From positions 7,440,001-7,504,000 of the forward strand of contig NZ_JADBEB010000001.1 of NCBI RefSeq assembly GCF_014874095.1: 64,000 bases of DNA, written 5' to 3'. The DNA comes from Plantactinospora soyae (GTDB taxonomy: Bacteria > Actinomycetota > Actinomycetes > Mycobacteriales > Micromonosporaceae). Shown piece after piece: positions 8,372 through 18,559 of this stretch. Under the pieces are notes generated by a model. That model searched no databases, had not been told where the DNA came from, and saw nothing but the letters and a program-made list of their open reading frames with translations. A program made the position numbers and the translations under genes. Within the stretch, counting starts at the first letter, position 1. Each line of letters starts with the position of its first letter.

Positions 8372-11300
8372 TCGATCCGGCCCGCGTCGCGGAGATCATC
8401 GTCACGACCGCCGCAGGCGGCCGCCGAGGCTCGGGGTATCGGATCTCGGACACCGAGGTGCTGACCGCCGCCCATGTCGTCGACGGCGGCAGCCGGATCC
8501 TCGTCCGCTTCGACGCGGACACCGATCGCGAGTGGACCCGCGAGGCGGCCATCGCCCTGACATCCGGCGGCGACGACGTGGCGATCCTGCGCGTCGACGC
8601 GGGCGGCGGCATCCGCCGCAGCGAGTTCGCCGGCATACCCGCCGCCGACGCGGTACTCTCCTGCTCCACCGTCGGCTTCCCGCGCTGGAAGATCCGGGAC
8701 GACCACTCGCGCCGGCTTCCCGACGGCAGCCCGTCACAGTACCGCGACACCTGCCACCTGACGGCCACGGTGGCGCTGCTGGCCAATCGCCGCGAGGCGA
8801 CCCTCGAACTGGCGATCGCCACGCCGCCCGCCCCCGACCCGGATCCCGGCCGCTCGCCGTGGGAGGGCATGTCCGGCGCCGCAGTGTTCCACGAGGACCG
8901 GATCGTCGGCGTCGTCACCAAGCATCACCGGGGCGACGGGCTGGGCAGGCTGGCCGCCGGCCGGGCCGACGGTTGGATGGACCCGGTGCTGCGTGAGCTG
9001 ATGGGTCCGCTGACGCAGGCCGTGCTCTCGGCCGGGGGCGCGCTCGCGCTCGCCGCCCAGCTGTCCTGGCTGCGCAGCATCGCGCCGCCCACGCTGGAGG
9101 ACCGCGGCGACGAACTCGCCGAGCTGATGCGGTTCTGCGGCGGTGACGAGCCTTATGTGCTGTGGCAAGGGCCGCCCTGGTCCGGTAAGACCGCCCTGCT
9201 GTCCTGGTTCGCCCTGCATCCGCCGGCCGGGACACGCATCGTGTCCTTCTTCGTCACCTCCCGGCTCTCCGGCGAGTCGGACAGCGACGCCTTCCTGGCC
9301 TCGTCGATCGAGCAGCTCGCGGCGATCGCCGGGGAGGAGCCGCTGTTCCCCGCGCAGCGATCGGCGCGCGTCGGGCACTATCTCCGGCTGCTGGAGACGG
9401 CCGCGCGCGCGATGCCGCTCACGCTCGTCGTCGACGGCCTCGACGAGGACACCGGGCGCCGGCCGAGCATCGCATCGCTGTTGCCGCGCGATGTTCCCGC
9501 CGGGGTCCAGATCGTGGTCGCCGGTCGCGAGTCGCCCGGCCTACCCGCCGACGTCCCCGCCGGTCATCCGCTGCGCCGCTGCCGGACCGTGCGCCTGTCG
9601 CAGCCGCGGCTTGCCCAGGACCTGGAGGCCGCTGCCAAGAGCGAACTGGTCCGCCAGCTGGAGAGCGGTACCGAGAGCCAGCGGATCGTCGGGTTGGTCA
9701 CCGCCTCCGGCGGCAGCCTGACGGTCGCAGACCTTGCAGACCTCGCTGGAAGTCCCCGCTGGGTGGTCGAAGAGCTGCTGGGTTCGGTGCTGGGCCGGTC
9801 GTTCACCTTCGTGTCGCAGATCGGCGAGGACCCGATCTGCGCCTTCGCGCACACCACGCTGCAGGAGATCGCGGAGCGGATGCTGGGACCGTCGGTCACG
9901 CAGCTGCGGGTCACCGTCCTCGACGCCGCCGCGGATCGGTACCGGGCGGCGGGCTGGCCGGACGACACGCCGGACTACCTGCTGCGGTCCTACGGGCGGC
10001 TGCTGCTGCGTTACGCCGATCCGCAGCGGCTCGCCGCGTTCGCCGGTGATCCGGCACGCCATGACCTCATGCTGCGCCGCACGCGATCCGACTACGCGGC
10101 GACGATCGAGGTCACCGCGGCCGTGGATCTCCTGGCGGAGGCCGGGCTCCTCGCCGGGCTCGCCGCCGTCGCCGCCGAGCGGGACCGGATCGTGCACCGG
10201 GGAACCTCGGTACCGGTGGACCTCCCCGCGGTGCTGGCCCGGCTCGGCGAGCCCGATCTCGGAGAGTCCCTGGCCCGCGCCGTCGGCGAAGAGATCATGC
10301 GGGCGTACGCGATCACCGACCTGGCCGCCGCCGTGCCCTCCAGAGCGCAGGCCCTGCTCACGACGGCAGTCGGCGTGGCCCGATCGATCGCCGGTGACCG
10401 GGACCGGTTCGAGGCGCTGCGCGCGATCGCCACCCACCCGGCGGTGCGGGACGACCCCGGGAGAAGCGCCGCCATCCTCGCCGAAGCCGCCGGCCTGGCC
10501 CGGGATTCCGGCTCCACCGAATTCGCCGGGCGCTGCGCCGTGCTGCTGGCCGAGGCGGGCCGGATCGCCGAGGCGCAGGAGGCCGCCGAATCCCTCGACG
10601 GCACTTGGGCGCGGGCCGAGGTGCTGGCGACCATCGCCGTGCACCTGACCGGCGACGACCGCGTCCGTCTCGCCGGAACCGCAGAACGCATCGCCATGTC
10701 CCTGACGGACGACGCGGAGCGGGTGTCGGCCCTGGCGGCGGTGGCGCAGGCGTGGTCCGGGGCCGACCTCGGCGAAGCCGCCCGGGTGGCCGAGGCCTGC
10801 GAGGAGATCGCGCGATCACACCCGTATCTCACCCGCGCCGACTATGCACGTCCGGGAGGGTGGCGGGTCACGGCGAAATACAAGACGAGCCTCGCGATGA
10901 CCTACGCGCACCACTTCGGCAGCGCGCTGCGCTGGGCCCAAGAGCTCTTCAGCGACAGGGTCAAGGAGGCCGTCGCCGACGAGGAGCGGCTGCACGTCGA
11001 CGCGATGGAGACGCTGGTGTGGACGATGATCTCGCAAGGCCTCGCGGACGAGGCGGTGCAGACGGCGGCCGAGGCGTTCGACGAGGGGCGCGCCTACATC
11101 TTCTCGGACGTGGATCCGGCGAGCATCGGCGAAACGCTGGCCATAGCGCTCGCCGAAGCGGGCGAGACCGGCCTGGCCGAGCAGGCGACACGCGTGCTTG
11201 CGGACCCGTTCCGGCGCGCGTCGGGGCTCGCCGCCACCGCGGCGGCACACCTCGGCGGCGAACGGCCGCAGGAGGCGCGACGCCTCGCCGCCGAAGCGCT

Positions 11301-12381
11301 GACCATCGTGCAGGAAACCGAGGTCACCGACGCTGACGTGCTGCTCAGCTTGCTGGATGCGCTTTGCGCGGCCGAGCCCGCGTGGGTCCGGGTCCAGGCC
11401 CGGGAGCTGGCTCGGCGTCCCGGCGTCGGCGCGTTCGTGGACCGGATCGCCGCTGTCCAGGTGGCAGCGGGCGCGTACGCCGACGCCGCGGAGATCGTGT
11501 GGTCAATACCGGACCGCTGGGAACGGCACCTCGCGGTCGAGGCCGTCGTGTGGCAGCTGGCGGAGGCCGGGCAGTTCAAACAGGCCGCACAGATGGCACG
11601 CAGGCTCAAGACGGAGGCGGAGGCGGAGAACCTCAGAGGCGCCTTGTTCTCTGCCGCCAACTTCCTCGACGCCTGGCGCGGGATGAAGGCAGCGATCAAG
11701 CACCGCGACGCCGCCGAAGCGGAGCACGCGACGACCGTCGCGCTGCACACCACGTGGTCCGGTATCGACTCCCCGAACCCGGGCGCGATCGCCGCCTGGA
11801 TACGACTGCTGGCACAGTCCAAACTTCTCGGCCATGCCGCCTGGATCGGTCCTGCCCTCGGCACCTTCCTCACCGACCGGGCCGCCCGGCTCGCGATCGT
11901 CACGGACGTGCTGATGGACGCCGACCCCGCTACCGGGCTGCTCGTAGCGGACGAGGCGATCAGCGCCGCACGCTCGCAGGGCAGCGCACCCGACCTGGCG
12001 ACGATCGCGAGGGCGCTGGCACCCCACGCGCCCGGGCGTGCGCGCAAACTCGCGGCGGAGGCGCTGACCATGGCCGGCGACGACCGCATCCGTTTTGATT
12101 GCGCGCTGGCGCTCGGCCGTGGCGGGCAGCCGCAGGAGGCCGACGACATGGCGGCGGCAATCACCCGGGCGGACCTGCGCGCACTCGCCCGCGGCGAGAT
12201 CGCCGCCTGGGCCGCGAAAGACGCCCGGACCCAGGCGACCGCCACCCGGATCGCCGTGGATCTCCTCGCTGGTGAGCACTGGCCGATGGCTCTCGGGACG
12301 CTCGGCGTCCTGCATCCGGAGGCCGCGATCGCGCTCTACGCCTCGCTCCTACCTGATGCGCCTGTACCGCGCCAGAACTAG
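8368..12381 (+). CDS. Trypsin-NACHT/STAND NTPase with C-terminal helical repeats
   Basis: 1337 residues from a GTG overlapping the trypco2 stop. Residues 1-190: trypsin-like peptidase with a full triad, H36 (VLTAAHVV), D70 (GDDVAILRV) and S169 (EGMSGAAVF); no secretion signal. Residues ~250-480: P-loop NTPase with Walker A GPPWSGKT (K274) and NACHT-like Walker B VVDGLDED near 354-361. Residues ~550-1337: Ala-rich helical repeats of TPR/HEAT type, the usual sensor region of STAND proteins. Known: trypco-trypsin-STAND sets are proposed NTP-regulated conflict (anti-invader) systems in multicellular bacteria. Inferred: the repeats sense a trigger, the NTPase oligomerises, and the peptidase cleaves a host or invader protein. 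All catalytic motifs are intact, unlike the CHAT gene upstream. Confidence 0.88.
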   Translation: MIDPARVAEIIVTTAAGGRRGSGYRISDTEVLTAAHVVDGGSRILVRFDADTDREWTREAAIALTSGGDDVAILRVDAGGGIRRSEFAGIPAADAVLSCSTVGFPRWKIRDDHSRRLPDGSPSQYRDTCHLTATVALLANRREATLELAIATPPAPDPDPGRSPWEGMSGAAVFHEDRIVGVVTKHHRGDGLGRLAAGRADGWMDPVLRELMGPLTQAVLSAGGALALAAQLSWLRSIAPPTLEDRGDELAELMRFCGGDEPYVLWQGPPWSGKTALLSWFALHPPAGTRIVSFFVTSRLSGESDSDAFLASSIEQLAAIAGEEPLFPAQRSARVGHYLRLLETAARAMPLTLVVDGLDEDTGRRPSIASLLPRDVPAGVQIVVAGRESPGLPADVPAGHPLRRCRTVRLSQPRLAQDLEAAAKSELVRQLESGTESQRIVGLVTASGGSLTVADLADLAGSPRWVVEELLGSVLGRSFTFVSQIGEDPICAFAHTTLQEIAERMLGPSVTQLRVTVLDAAADRYRAAGWPDDTPDYLLRSYGRLLLRYADPQRLAAFAGDPARHDLMLRRTRSDYAATIEVTAAVDLLAEAGLLAGLAAVAAERDRIVHRGTSVPVDLPAVLARLGEPDLGESLARAVGEEIMRAYAITDLAAAVPSRAQALLTTAVGVARSIAGDRDRFEALRAIATHPAVRDDPGRSAAILAEAAGLARDSGSTEFAGRCAVLLAEAGRIAEAQEAAESLDGTWARAEVLATIAVHLTGDDRVRLAGTAERIAMSLTDDAERVSALAAVAQAWSGADLGEAARVAEACEEIARSHPYLTRADYARPGGWRVTAKYKTSLAMTYAHHFGSALRWAQELFSDRVKEAVADEERLHVDAMETLVWTMISQGLADEAVQTAAEAFDEGRAYIFSDVDPASIGETLAIALAEAGETGLAEQATRVLADPFRRASGLAATAAAHLGGERPQEARRLAAEALTIVQETEVTDADVLLSLLDALCAAEPAWVRVQARELARRPGVGAFVDRIAAVQVAAGAYADAAEIVWSIPDRWERHLAVEAVVWQLAEAGQFKQAAQMARRLKTEAEAENLRGALFSAANFLDAWRGMKAAIKHRDAAEAEHATTVALHTTWSGIDSPNPGAIAAWIRLLAQSKLLGHAAWIGPALGTFLTDRAARLAIVTDVLMDADPATGLLVADEAISAARSQGSAPDLATIARALAPHAPGRARKLAAEALTMAGDDRIRFDCALALGRGGQPQEADDMAAAITRADLRALARGEIAAWAAKDARTQATATRIAVDLLAGEHWPMALGTLGVLHPEAAIALYASLLPDAPVPRQN

Positions 12382-12501
12382 CACGCACGGTGTGAGCTGG
12401 GGCGTTGGCAGGCCGTCACGGGCACGGCCGTCGTGGCCGGACCGGGCAATCCTGTCCGCCCTCACACGACTCTCCGTGCGGTGGGCGGTCTCCCCGGCGC
12501 G

Positions 12502-15500
12502 TCAGGAGCGGATCGTCGGATGGGTGGCGAGGGTGAGATACTCCGGATACCGGTCGGGTTCGAGGGCGCGGCCGTCTGTGAAGTGCACGGCGAACGCCTC
12601 CTCGCCCAGGGCGGCCTGTGTCCGGCCGCTGATTCGGTCGACATCGAAGCGTTCGGAAGGTGGCAGCGGCACACCTACCGCTTCCCTGGTCTCGGCGGCG
12701 GTACCGAGCAGGCGGGCAGCTTGTTCTGGACGTCCGGCCGAGGCATGCGCACCCGCCAGTCCCTCCAGCGCCAGGGCGACGGCTCGGGGATCGCCGCTTC
12801 GCCGGGCGGCGGCGAGCCCGTCCAGGTGCAGGGTCAGGGCGGCCTTGTCGTCGCCACGTTGCTCGGCGACGAAGCCCAGTTCGCTCAGGATCAGTGCCGT
12901 TCCGATGTCCGAGCCCATCCGGCGGTCCCAGTCGAGCCAGTTGCGCAGGTGCGTCTCGGCGGCGTCGAGTCTGCCCTGGCGCCTGGCCCCGAGGGCGAGG
13001 CCGATCTCGGCCATTTCCTCGCCGACTTGGTAGCCCTGTTCGACGGCCAGCCGCCGCGCGCGGTCGTGGAGGTCCGCCGCCCGCTGGTATTCGCGGCTCA
13101 GTAGAGCGATCCGGCCGAGTTGGCAGAGATTGTCGGAGGCCTCGGTCCACAGCCCGAGTTCCTCCGCGATCCGCGTCCCGGTCTGATGCAGGTCGGCGGC
13201 CCGCGGATAGTCGCCGGTGATCTGCGCGAGCAGGCCGAGCGTAAACATGGCCTGCAACTGGCCCCAGCGGTCACCAAGTTCGCCGAACAGCGTCCGGCTC
13301 TGCTCGCCGGCGCGTTCGAGCGAGGTGAGATCGCCCCGGGTAAGCGCCTGCTTCGCCTGGGTGCTCAGCGCGGCGGCCATCCCCCATCGGTCGCCGTCGG
13401 CACGGAACGCCGCGAGCGCTCGGGTGACCCGGTTCTCGCTGTCGGCCAGACGGCCGAAGCCGATCTGGGCGAACCCGAGAAACCATTCCGCCCGGGCCCG
13501 CGCACCCGGATCGGCCGGGCCGTCCTCCGTGTCCGGCGTCGGGGCGATCGGCCCGGTCAATTCCACGCTGTCACCGAACCGCGCCGTGATGCCCGCATGC
13601 CAGATCATCGCCGTGGTCCTGCTCGCGGCGGAGGCCGGACCGTCCACCGCCAGCGCCCCGGCCATCGACCGCCGGGCCTCGCCGAGCCGGCCGCGCAGCA
13701 CCCAGTACCAGGCCAACGAGTTGACCAGCCGTACCGCCAGCCCCGCGGCACCGTCCCGGGTGGCGTTCTCGAGTGCGGTACGCAGATTGGCCGTCTCAGT
13801 GTCCAGGCGGCGCAGCCACTCCTGTTGGGCCGGGCCGCGCAGGTGCGGCTCGGCGCGTTCGGCAAGTTCCGTGTAGTACCGGTAGTGCCGGGCCCGTACC
13901 CGAACCAACTCCTGCGCCCGGTCGAGGTGTTCCAGGCAGTAGGCCGCGACGGATTCGAGCAGCCGGTACCGGAGACCGTCGGGGCCATCGCTGACGACCA
14001 CCAGCGAGCGGTCCACCAGACGGGCCAGCAGGCCGAAGACCTCCCCGGCGCGTACGCCGTCGCCGGCGCAGATCGTCTCGGCTGCCTGCGTCGTGCAGCC
14101 GTCGACGGGAACGGCCAGCCGGCGCAGCACGACGCGCTCGGCCTCGGTCAGTGGCTCCCAGCTCCAGTCGATCATCGCCCGGAGAGTGTGTTGCCGGGCC
14201 GGGCCGCCCCGTCGCCCCGCGGCCAGCAGGTCGAACCGGTCGTCCAGCCGGTCAGCCAGCTCTCGTACGTCGAGCACGCGTACCCGGGTGGCGGCCAACT
14301 CCAGCGCGAGGGGGATCCCGTCGAGCCGGCGGCAGATCGTCGCAACCGCGGCGGAGTTGCCCGCATCGAGCACAAAAGTCGGCGACGCCGCCACGGCACG
14401 GGTCACGAAGAGCCGTACGGCACCGAACTCCAGTAGAACGGTGGGGTCCGGTCCGACCGCCGAGTCGGGCAGCGCCAGCGGCGTCACCGGGCAGAGCTGC
14501 TCTCCGGCCAGCCCCAGGGGTTCCTGGCTGGTGGCGAGGATCCGCAGCCCCGGAGCCGCACGCAACAGTACGTCGCTCAGCTCGGCCACCGCCTCGACCA
14601 CGTGCTCACAGTTGTCGAGAATCAGCAGCAGTCGCTTGGCGCGTAACGCGTCGGTGAGTCGCTCGGCCGGCGGCATCGGCCCGGTCACCGGGAGAAGACT
14701 GGCGGCGGCGTCGTCCCGGATGCCCAGCGCCGCCGCCACCACGTCGGCCACCGTGCAGGCCGCCCTCGGATGTGCGTGCTGCGCGATGGCCCCGGCCGGC
14801 GTACCGGCCGCGCTGCCCTGTCCGGCGAGTTCGACGATCCACACCCCGTCGGGGAAGGCGTCGACGACCTGGGCCGCGGTCGCCACCGCCAGCCGGGTTT
14901 TGCCGACCCCGCCAGGGCCGGTGAGAGTCACCAGCCGCACCCTGTCGAGCAGCGAACGTACCCGGGCGACCGCCTCCTCCCGGCCGATCAGGTCGGTCAG
15001 CGGGGCCGGCAGGTTGGTCCGGGCAGGAGTCACCAGAGCGGGTGGGGCCGTCAGGGCAGCGTCCTGGGTCAGGATCGACCGATGCAGCGCCACCAGCTCC
15101 CGGCTGGGATCCACCCCTAGCTCCTCCGCCAGGCGTTCCCGCAGCTCCTCGTAGCTGTCCAGCGCCTCGTTCTGCCTTCCCGCCCGGTAGAGGGCGCGCA
15201 GATACGCGGCCCGCAGCCGTTCCCTGAGCGGGTTCCGGACCACCAGGTCGGCGAGTTCACTGGCCAGCAGACTGTGCTCGCCGAGGTCCAGCCGCGCTTC
15301 CGCCTGCTCCTCCAGGGCGATGAGCCGCTCCTGCTCGAGCCGACCGATCACGGCCCGCGCGAACGGCTCGTCGGCGAAATCCGCGAACGCCGGCCCCTGC
15401 CACAGGGCGAGCGCGTCGGAGAGCAACCCCGCCCTGGCCCGCGCATCGCCGTGCAGCCGCGCCTGCACGGTCAGGGCCTGGAAGTGCCCCAGATCCACCT

Positions 15501-15798
15501 GCTCCGGGTCGACCCGGAGCAGATAGCCCGGTGGCTGGAACGCCACCAGGTCCCGGCCACCCGACTCAGCCTTCTCGAACGCCCGCCGCAACTGGAAGAC
15601 CCTGGTTTGCAGCGCACCAGTGGGATTGGCCGGCAGCCGCTCGCCCCACAGGTCCTCGATCAGCCGGTCGGCTGACACCGGCTGCCCCAGCTGCGCCAGC
15701 AGATCGGCCAACAGCGTACGGACCTTCACTTCGGGTATCCGGACCGGCGTTCCGTCCGCCGTCCACACCCGCAACGGACCGAGCACACCGAAACGCAT
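12502..15798 (-). CDS. AfsR/SARP-family regulator (OmpR HTH-BTAD-NB-ARC-TPR)
   Basis: 1098 residues. Residues 1-95: OmpR-type winged helix ([12 protein letters not shown] start is diagnostic of SARPs). Residues 96-245: bacterial transcriptional activation domain. Residues ~265-560: NB-ARC-like ATPase with Walker A GPGGVGKT (294-301) and [10 protein letters not shown] Walker B (D395). The remainder is TPR repeats. Known: AfsR-type proteins activate secondary-metabolism or secretion genes by binding direct repeats with 11- or 22-bp periodicity. Transcribed divergently from the SDR gene; the 200-bp gap holds a clear 11-bp tandem repeat. It converges with the trypsin-NACHT gene, 120 bp apart. Complete and apparently functional. 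Confidence 0.93.
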   Translation of the reverse strand: MRFGVLGPLRVWTADGTPVRIPEVKVRTLLADLLAQLGQPVSADRLIEDLWGERLPANPTGALQTRVFQLRRAFEKAESGGRDLVAFQPPGYLLRVDPEQVDLGHFQALTVQARLHGDARARAGLLSDALALWQGPAFADFADEPFARAVIGRLEQERLIALEEQAEARLDLGEHSLLASELADLVVRNPLRERLRAAYLRALYRAGRQNEALDSYEELRERLAEELGVDPSRELVALHRSILTQDAALTAPPALVTPARTNLPAPLTDLIGREEAVARVRSLLDRVRLVTLTGPGGVGKTRLAVATAAQVVDAFPDGVWIVELAGQGSAAGTPAGAIAQHAHPRAACTVADVVAAALGIRDDAAASLLPVTGPMPPAERLTDALRAKRLLLILDNCEHVVEAVAELSDVLLRAAPGLRILATSQEPLGLAGEQLCPVTPLALPDSAVGPDPTVLLEFGAVRLFVTRAVAASPTFVLDAGNSAAVATICRRLDGIPLALELAATRVRVLDVRELADRLDDRFDLLAAGRRGGPARQHTLRAMIDWSWEPLTEAERVVLRRLAVPVDGCTTQAAETICAGDGVRAGEVFGLLARLVDRSLVVVSDGPDGLRYRLLESVAAYCLEHLDRAQELVRVRARHYRYYTELAERAEPHLRGPAQQEWLRRLDTETANLRTALENATRDGAAGLAVRLVNSLAWYWVLRGRLGEARRSMAGALAVDGPASAASRTTAMIWHAGITARFGDSVELTGPIAPTPDTEDGPADPGARARAEWFLGFAQIGFGRLADSENRVTRALAAFRADGDRWGMAAALSTQAKQALTRGDLTSLERAGEQSRTLFGELGDRWGQLQAMFTLGLLAQITGDYPRAADLHQTGTRIAEELGLWTEASDNLCQLGRIALLSREYQRAADLHDRARRLAVEQGYQVGEEMAEIGLALGARRQGRLDAAETHLRNWLDWDRRMGSDIGTALILSELGFVAEQRGDDKAALTLHLDGLAAARRSGDPRAVALALEGLAGAHASAGRPEQAARLLGTAAETREAVGVPLPPSERFDVDRISGRTQAALGEEAFAVHFTDGRALEPDRYPEYLTLATHPTIRS

Positions 15799-15865
15799 GC
15801 CGCCACGGTAACTCGACGCGCCGGCCGAGGTTCCGATTGGACGGTGCTGCCCCCGGGTCCGGGAA

Positions 15866-15898
15866 AGCCGGTCTGGAGCCGATCCTGAGCCGGTCTGG
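15866..15898 (+). promoter_or_regulatory. 11-bp tandem direct repeat, probable SARP operator
   Basis: Three consecutive 11-bp units starting at 15866, 15877 and 15888. Units 1 and 3 are identical (AGCCGGTCTGG); unit 2 is AGCCGATCCTG. A weaker related unit follows at 15899. SARP proteins bind heptamer direct repeats on one face of the helix at 11-bp spacing, so this matches the expected site geometry for the adjacent AfsR-like regulator. It sits 100-130 bp upstream of the SDR start and 70-100 bp upstream of the regulator start, so it could serve either gene. Confidence 0.65.
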
Positions 15899-15998
15899 AG
15901 TGGCGGTCGGCAGGGTGGAACCCGGCAAAGCAGACCTTGCCCGGACCGGGCTCACCAACACGCCTGCCCGGATCGGGCCGACCGACAGGACTAGGAAG

Positions 15999-16766
15999 AT
16001 GACCAGGTACGCGGGAAAGAAGGCCGTCGTCACCGGCGGTACGCACGGGATGGGGCTGGCGATAGTCAAGGCACTCCTCGACGGGGGAGCCGAGGTCGTA
16101 CTCACCGGACGCAACGAGAAGACCATCGAAGAGGCGCGGACCGAACTCCGCTCGCGGCCGGCACACGTGGTGCGGTCCGACGCGGCCAGCATGGCCGACA
16201 TCCAGGCGCTCGGCGCGCTCGTCGCGGACCGGCTCAGCCGGGTCGACGCCCTGTTCGTCAACCACGGGATCGCGGAACTGGACGAGCCACTGGAGCGGGT
16301 GACCGAGGCCTCCTACGACCGGCAGTTCGACATCAACGCCAAAGGGTCGTTCTTCACGGTGCAGCGCCTGGCCCCACTCATCCCGGACGGCGGCGCGATC
16401 GTGTTCACCACGGTCGCCAACGACCTGGTCTTCCCCGGCATGAGCATCTACTCCGCTTCGAAGGACGCGCTGCGGTCACTCGCCCACGTGTTGGCCGCAG
16501 AGATGCTCCCCCGGCGGATCCGGGTGAACTCGGTGGCCCCGGGCTTCATCAAGACTCCGACGATGGGCGTCGCGGGCATGACCGACGCGGACCGGGCGGC
16601 CTTCGAGGAGCAGGGGAACGAGATCACCCCGCTGCGCCGAATGGGCACGGTCGAGGAGGTGGCAACCGCCGCGCTGTTCCTGGCCTTCGACGCGACCTTC
16701 AGCACGAACGTCGAACTCGCGGTCGACGGCGGCTTCGCACAGGGCCTCACCGCGCCGATCGGCTAG
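15999..16766 (+). CDS. Short-chain dehydrogenase/reductase (SDR)
   Basis: 255 residues, the classical SDR length. Cofactor motif TGGTHGMG at 12-19, FVNHG at ~86-90 (the NAG position) and catalytic YSASK (Y151, K155). The usual catalytic Ser around 138 reads as Thr (VFTTVAND), a conservative change seen in some active members. Ends with the typical [12 protein letters not shown] eight bases before the ATG at 15999 supports the start. Lies alone under the divergent promoter region shared with the AfsR-like regulator, so it is the prime candidate target. NAD(P)H-dependent; substrate unknown. Confidence 0.9.
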   Translation: MTRYAGKKAVVTGGTHGMGLAIVKALLDGGAEVVLTGRNEKTIEEARTELRSRPAHVVRSDAASMADIQALGALVADRLSRVDALFVNHGIAELDEPLERVTEASYDRQFDINAKGSFFTVQRLAPLIPDGGAIVFTTVANDLVFPGMSIYSASKDALRSLAHVLAAEMLPRRIRVNSVAPGFIKTPTMGVAGMTDADRAAFEEQGNEITPLRRMGTVEEVATAALFLAFDATFSTNVELAVDGGFAQGLTAPIG

Positions 16767-16772
16767 GAGGTC

Positions 16773-16800
16773 TGCCGGTCCCGCCACGGTGGGACCGGCA
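16773..16800 (+). terminator. Hairpin terminator after the SDR gene
   Basis: Perfect 10-bp inverted repeat TGCCGGTCCC / GGGACCGGCA with an 8-nt loop, seven bases beyond the SDR stop codon. There is no T-run, as is common for actinobacterial terminators. Confidence 0.7.
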
Positions 16801-16870
16801 GCCACCGCCGAGTGCGAACGGTATGCCAGTCAGTCGAAAAAAGCCTCCCGACCCAGGCGACAGAACCGAG

Positions 16871-17317
16871 ATGAAGATGTGGGATGACCAGCAACCCGCG
16901 ACCGACAGCCCGGACGAGTCGGTTGCCGAGCACGTACGCCGCTACCTGGAGACAGATGGCGAGGACGGCTTCACGGAAGGGGGCATGACCAACCTGGTGC
17001 TCACCACCGTGGGCAGACGGACAGGCGGACTCCGCCGCACCGGGCTCTTCTTCACCGAAGACGACGGCCGCTACATCCTGGTCGCCTCCGGTGCCGTCGC
17101 CAGCCCCAAACATCCCAACTGGTACCTCAACCTGGTGCACAACCCCGAGGTGCGGGTTCAGATCCGCGCGGATAAATTCGCCGCGCTGGCCCGGACCGCA
17201 GTGGGCGAGGAGCGCACCCGGTTGTGGCGGCTGATGACCTCGCTCGCGCCGGTGTACTACGAATACGAGGCCAGGTGCCGCCGGCTGATCCCGGTGATCG
17301 TCCTGGAGCGGATCTGA
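16871..17317 (+). CDS. Deazaflavin (F420)-dependent nitroreductase-family protein, Ddn-like
   Basis: About 148 residues from the ATG at 16871; an upstream in-frame ATG at 16823 would add 16 residues, and neither has a good Shine-Dalgarno. Seen: LVLTTVGRRTGGLRRTGLFF, YILVASGAVASPKHPNWYLN and LVHNPEVRVQI, the blocks of the Ddn/Rv3547 split-barrel family. These proteins bind F420H2 and reduce quinones or nitro compounds; some are membrane-associated redox protectants. It follows the SDR terminator, so it probably has its own promoter. The family assignment is strong; the substrate is unknown. Confidence 0.85.
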   Translation: MKMWDDQQPATDSPDESVAEHVRRYLETDGEDGFTEGGMTNLVLTTVGRRTGGLRRTGLFFTEDDGRYILVASGAVASPKHPNWYLNLVHNPEVRVQIRADKFAALARTAVGEERTRLWRLMTSLAPVYYEYEARCRRLIPVIVLERI

Positions 17318-18043
17318 CGCGTTGCGTGTCGTGTGGGTCGCGGGCAACCCTGAATCGTAGTCATCACGCTGCCTGGTCGGATTTGACTCCGGACTCCTGG
17401 TCGCGATTACCGGATCTCCGGACCCGACGGGTCGATGTGCATCTCGCTGATCACGGGGTCACGTCCGCCTCGTCGCCCGCCAGGTCCTGACCGAACCCGA
17501 ACCCGGCCTGTTCACCCTCGACTCGCCACCGCCGTCCGCGTAACCCCGTGAGCACGGCTCCCCACCTACGATCAAATCCACAACGGACATGGATCCGTAA
17601 CCACCCGCTGAGCATGCGGCCGCGCGAGCGGTGACCGAGCCGGGTCGGGTGGTTCCTGAGGATGAGGGACGTGTGGCTCGTGTCCCACCCACCTCTGGGC
17701 CGCTCATTCAAGCCGAGGCGGGCGGCTCGGGCATCGTCCGAGGGAAGGATGACAACCTGATGGGCGGCACCGCGCTCGACGGGGCGGACAAACCTCGACA
17801 GCGCGACAACGCCACCGAAGCCCGCGACTCCTGTCTCCTCGGCCCGTCCGGCGGCAACACCACGCCTCCGCCGACACCCCAACCGGCCCGCCACCTGGTC
17901 CCGCCACTCCCTGTCCGCGAGCGGCGGAGGGTCGTTGTCGAGGTCCTACCCGACGGGCTTTCCACACGGCACTCCCCCGTCCTCTCGGCGTCGGGTCCGC
18001 CCACGGGCGATGGACGGACCCAGTTGGCTTGCGGAGCGCGAGG
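17318..18043. other. 726-bp stretch without a recognisable gene
   Basis: Both strands have short GC-rich open frames but none with a plausible start, ribosome site or family motif. A minus-strand stretch around 17640-17890 is open without a recognisable fold and could be a decayed gene. Nothing else is supported. Confidence 0.4.
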
Positions 18044-18463
18044 TCACGCCCTCCCGGAGGACGCCAGGATTTCGAGGTAATGCGGGTTGTACATGATGCC
18101 GACCACGTTCCCGAACGGGTCGACCACGGCAGCCGTGATGAACCCCGCCTCCCGGTTGACGATCGGCTGGTACTCCTTGGCGCCCATCGACAGCAGCCTT
18201 TCGAAGGTCGCCGCGACGTCGTCGACGTGCCAGTACACGACGGCCCCGCCGGGCTCGGTCGCCGCGCCAGCCGGCGCCCAGCCGCGATCGATGAGTCCCA
18301 GTTCGTCCTGGTAGTCGCCGACGCGGAACTCGGCATAGGCGAGCTGACCGTCCGGTCCGGGGCGCTCGAAGTACGGCTGGACGCCCAGCAGATCGGCGTA
18401 CCACCGCTTCGCCGCTTTCATGTCGTCGGCCCAGTAGCTGATCGTGGCGAATCCTCGCAACAT
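18044..18463 (-). CDS. VOC-family (glyoxalase/bleomycin-resistance fold) protein
   Basis: 139 residues with two beta-alpha-beta-beta-beta modules: residues ~4-60 (FATISYWADDMKAAKRWYAD and LLGVQPYF), and ~75-130 ending with VVDPFGNVVGIMYNPHY. AAGGAG eight bases before the ATG at 18463 supports the start. Members bind metals and act as glyoxalases, dioxygenases or drug-binding proteins; the metal ligands here are not certain. It diverges from a WYL regulator with a strong palindrome between them, an arrangement in which the WYL protein usually controls the VOC gene. Confidence 0.88.
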   Translation of the reverse strand: MLRGFATISYWADDMKAAKRWYADLLGVQPYFERPGPDGQLAYAEFRVGDYQDELGLIDRGWAPAGAATEPGGAVVYWHVDDVAATFERLLSMGAKEYQPIVNREAGFITAAVVDPFGNVVGIMYNPHYLEILASSGRA

Positions 18464-18517
18464 TTGTGGCTCTCCTTGGGGGTTCTCCGTTGTTCCTGTC
18501 GATCACATTAGGCCCAC

Positions 18518-18540
18518 TTGTGGAACCTGCGGTTCCTCAA
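18518..18540. promoter_or_regulatory. Palindromic operator between VOC and WYL genes
   Basis: 23-bp inverted repeat centred on GGAACC-TGC-GGTTCC; the 10-bp arms match at 9 of 10 positions. It lies 54 bp upstream of the VOC start and 20 bp upstream of the regulator ATG at 18560. A dimeric HTH-WYL regulator binding here would cover both promoters. Confidence 0.65.
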
Positions 18541-18559
18541 TGCCTGGCAGACTGAAGAA

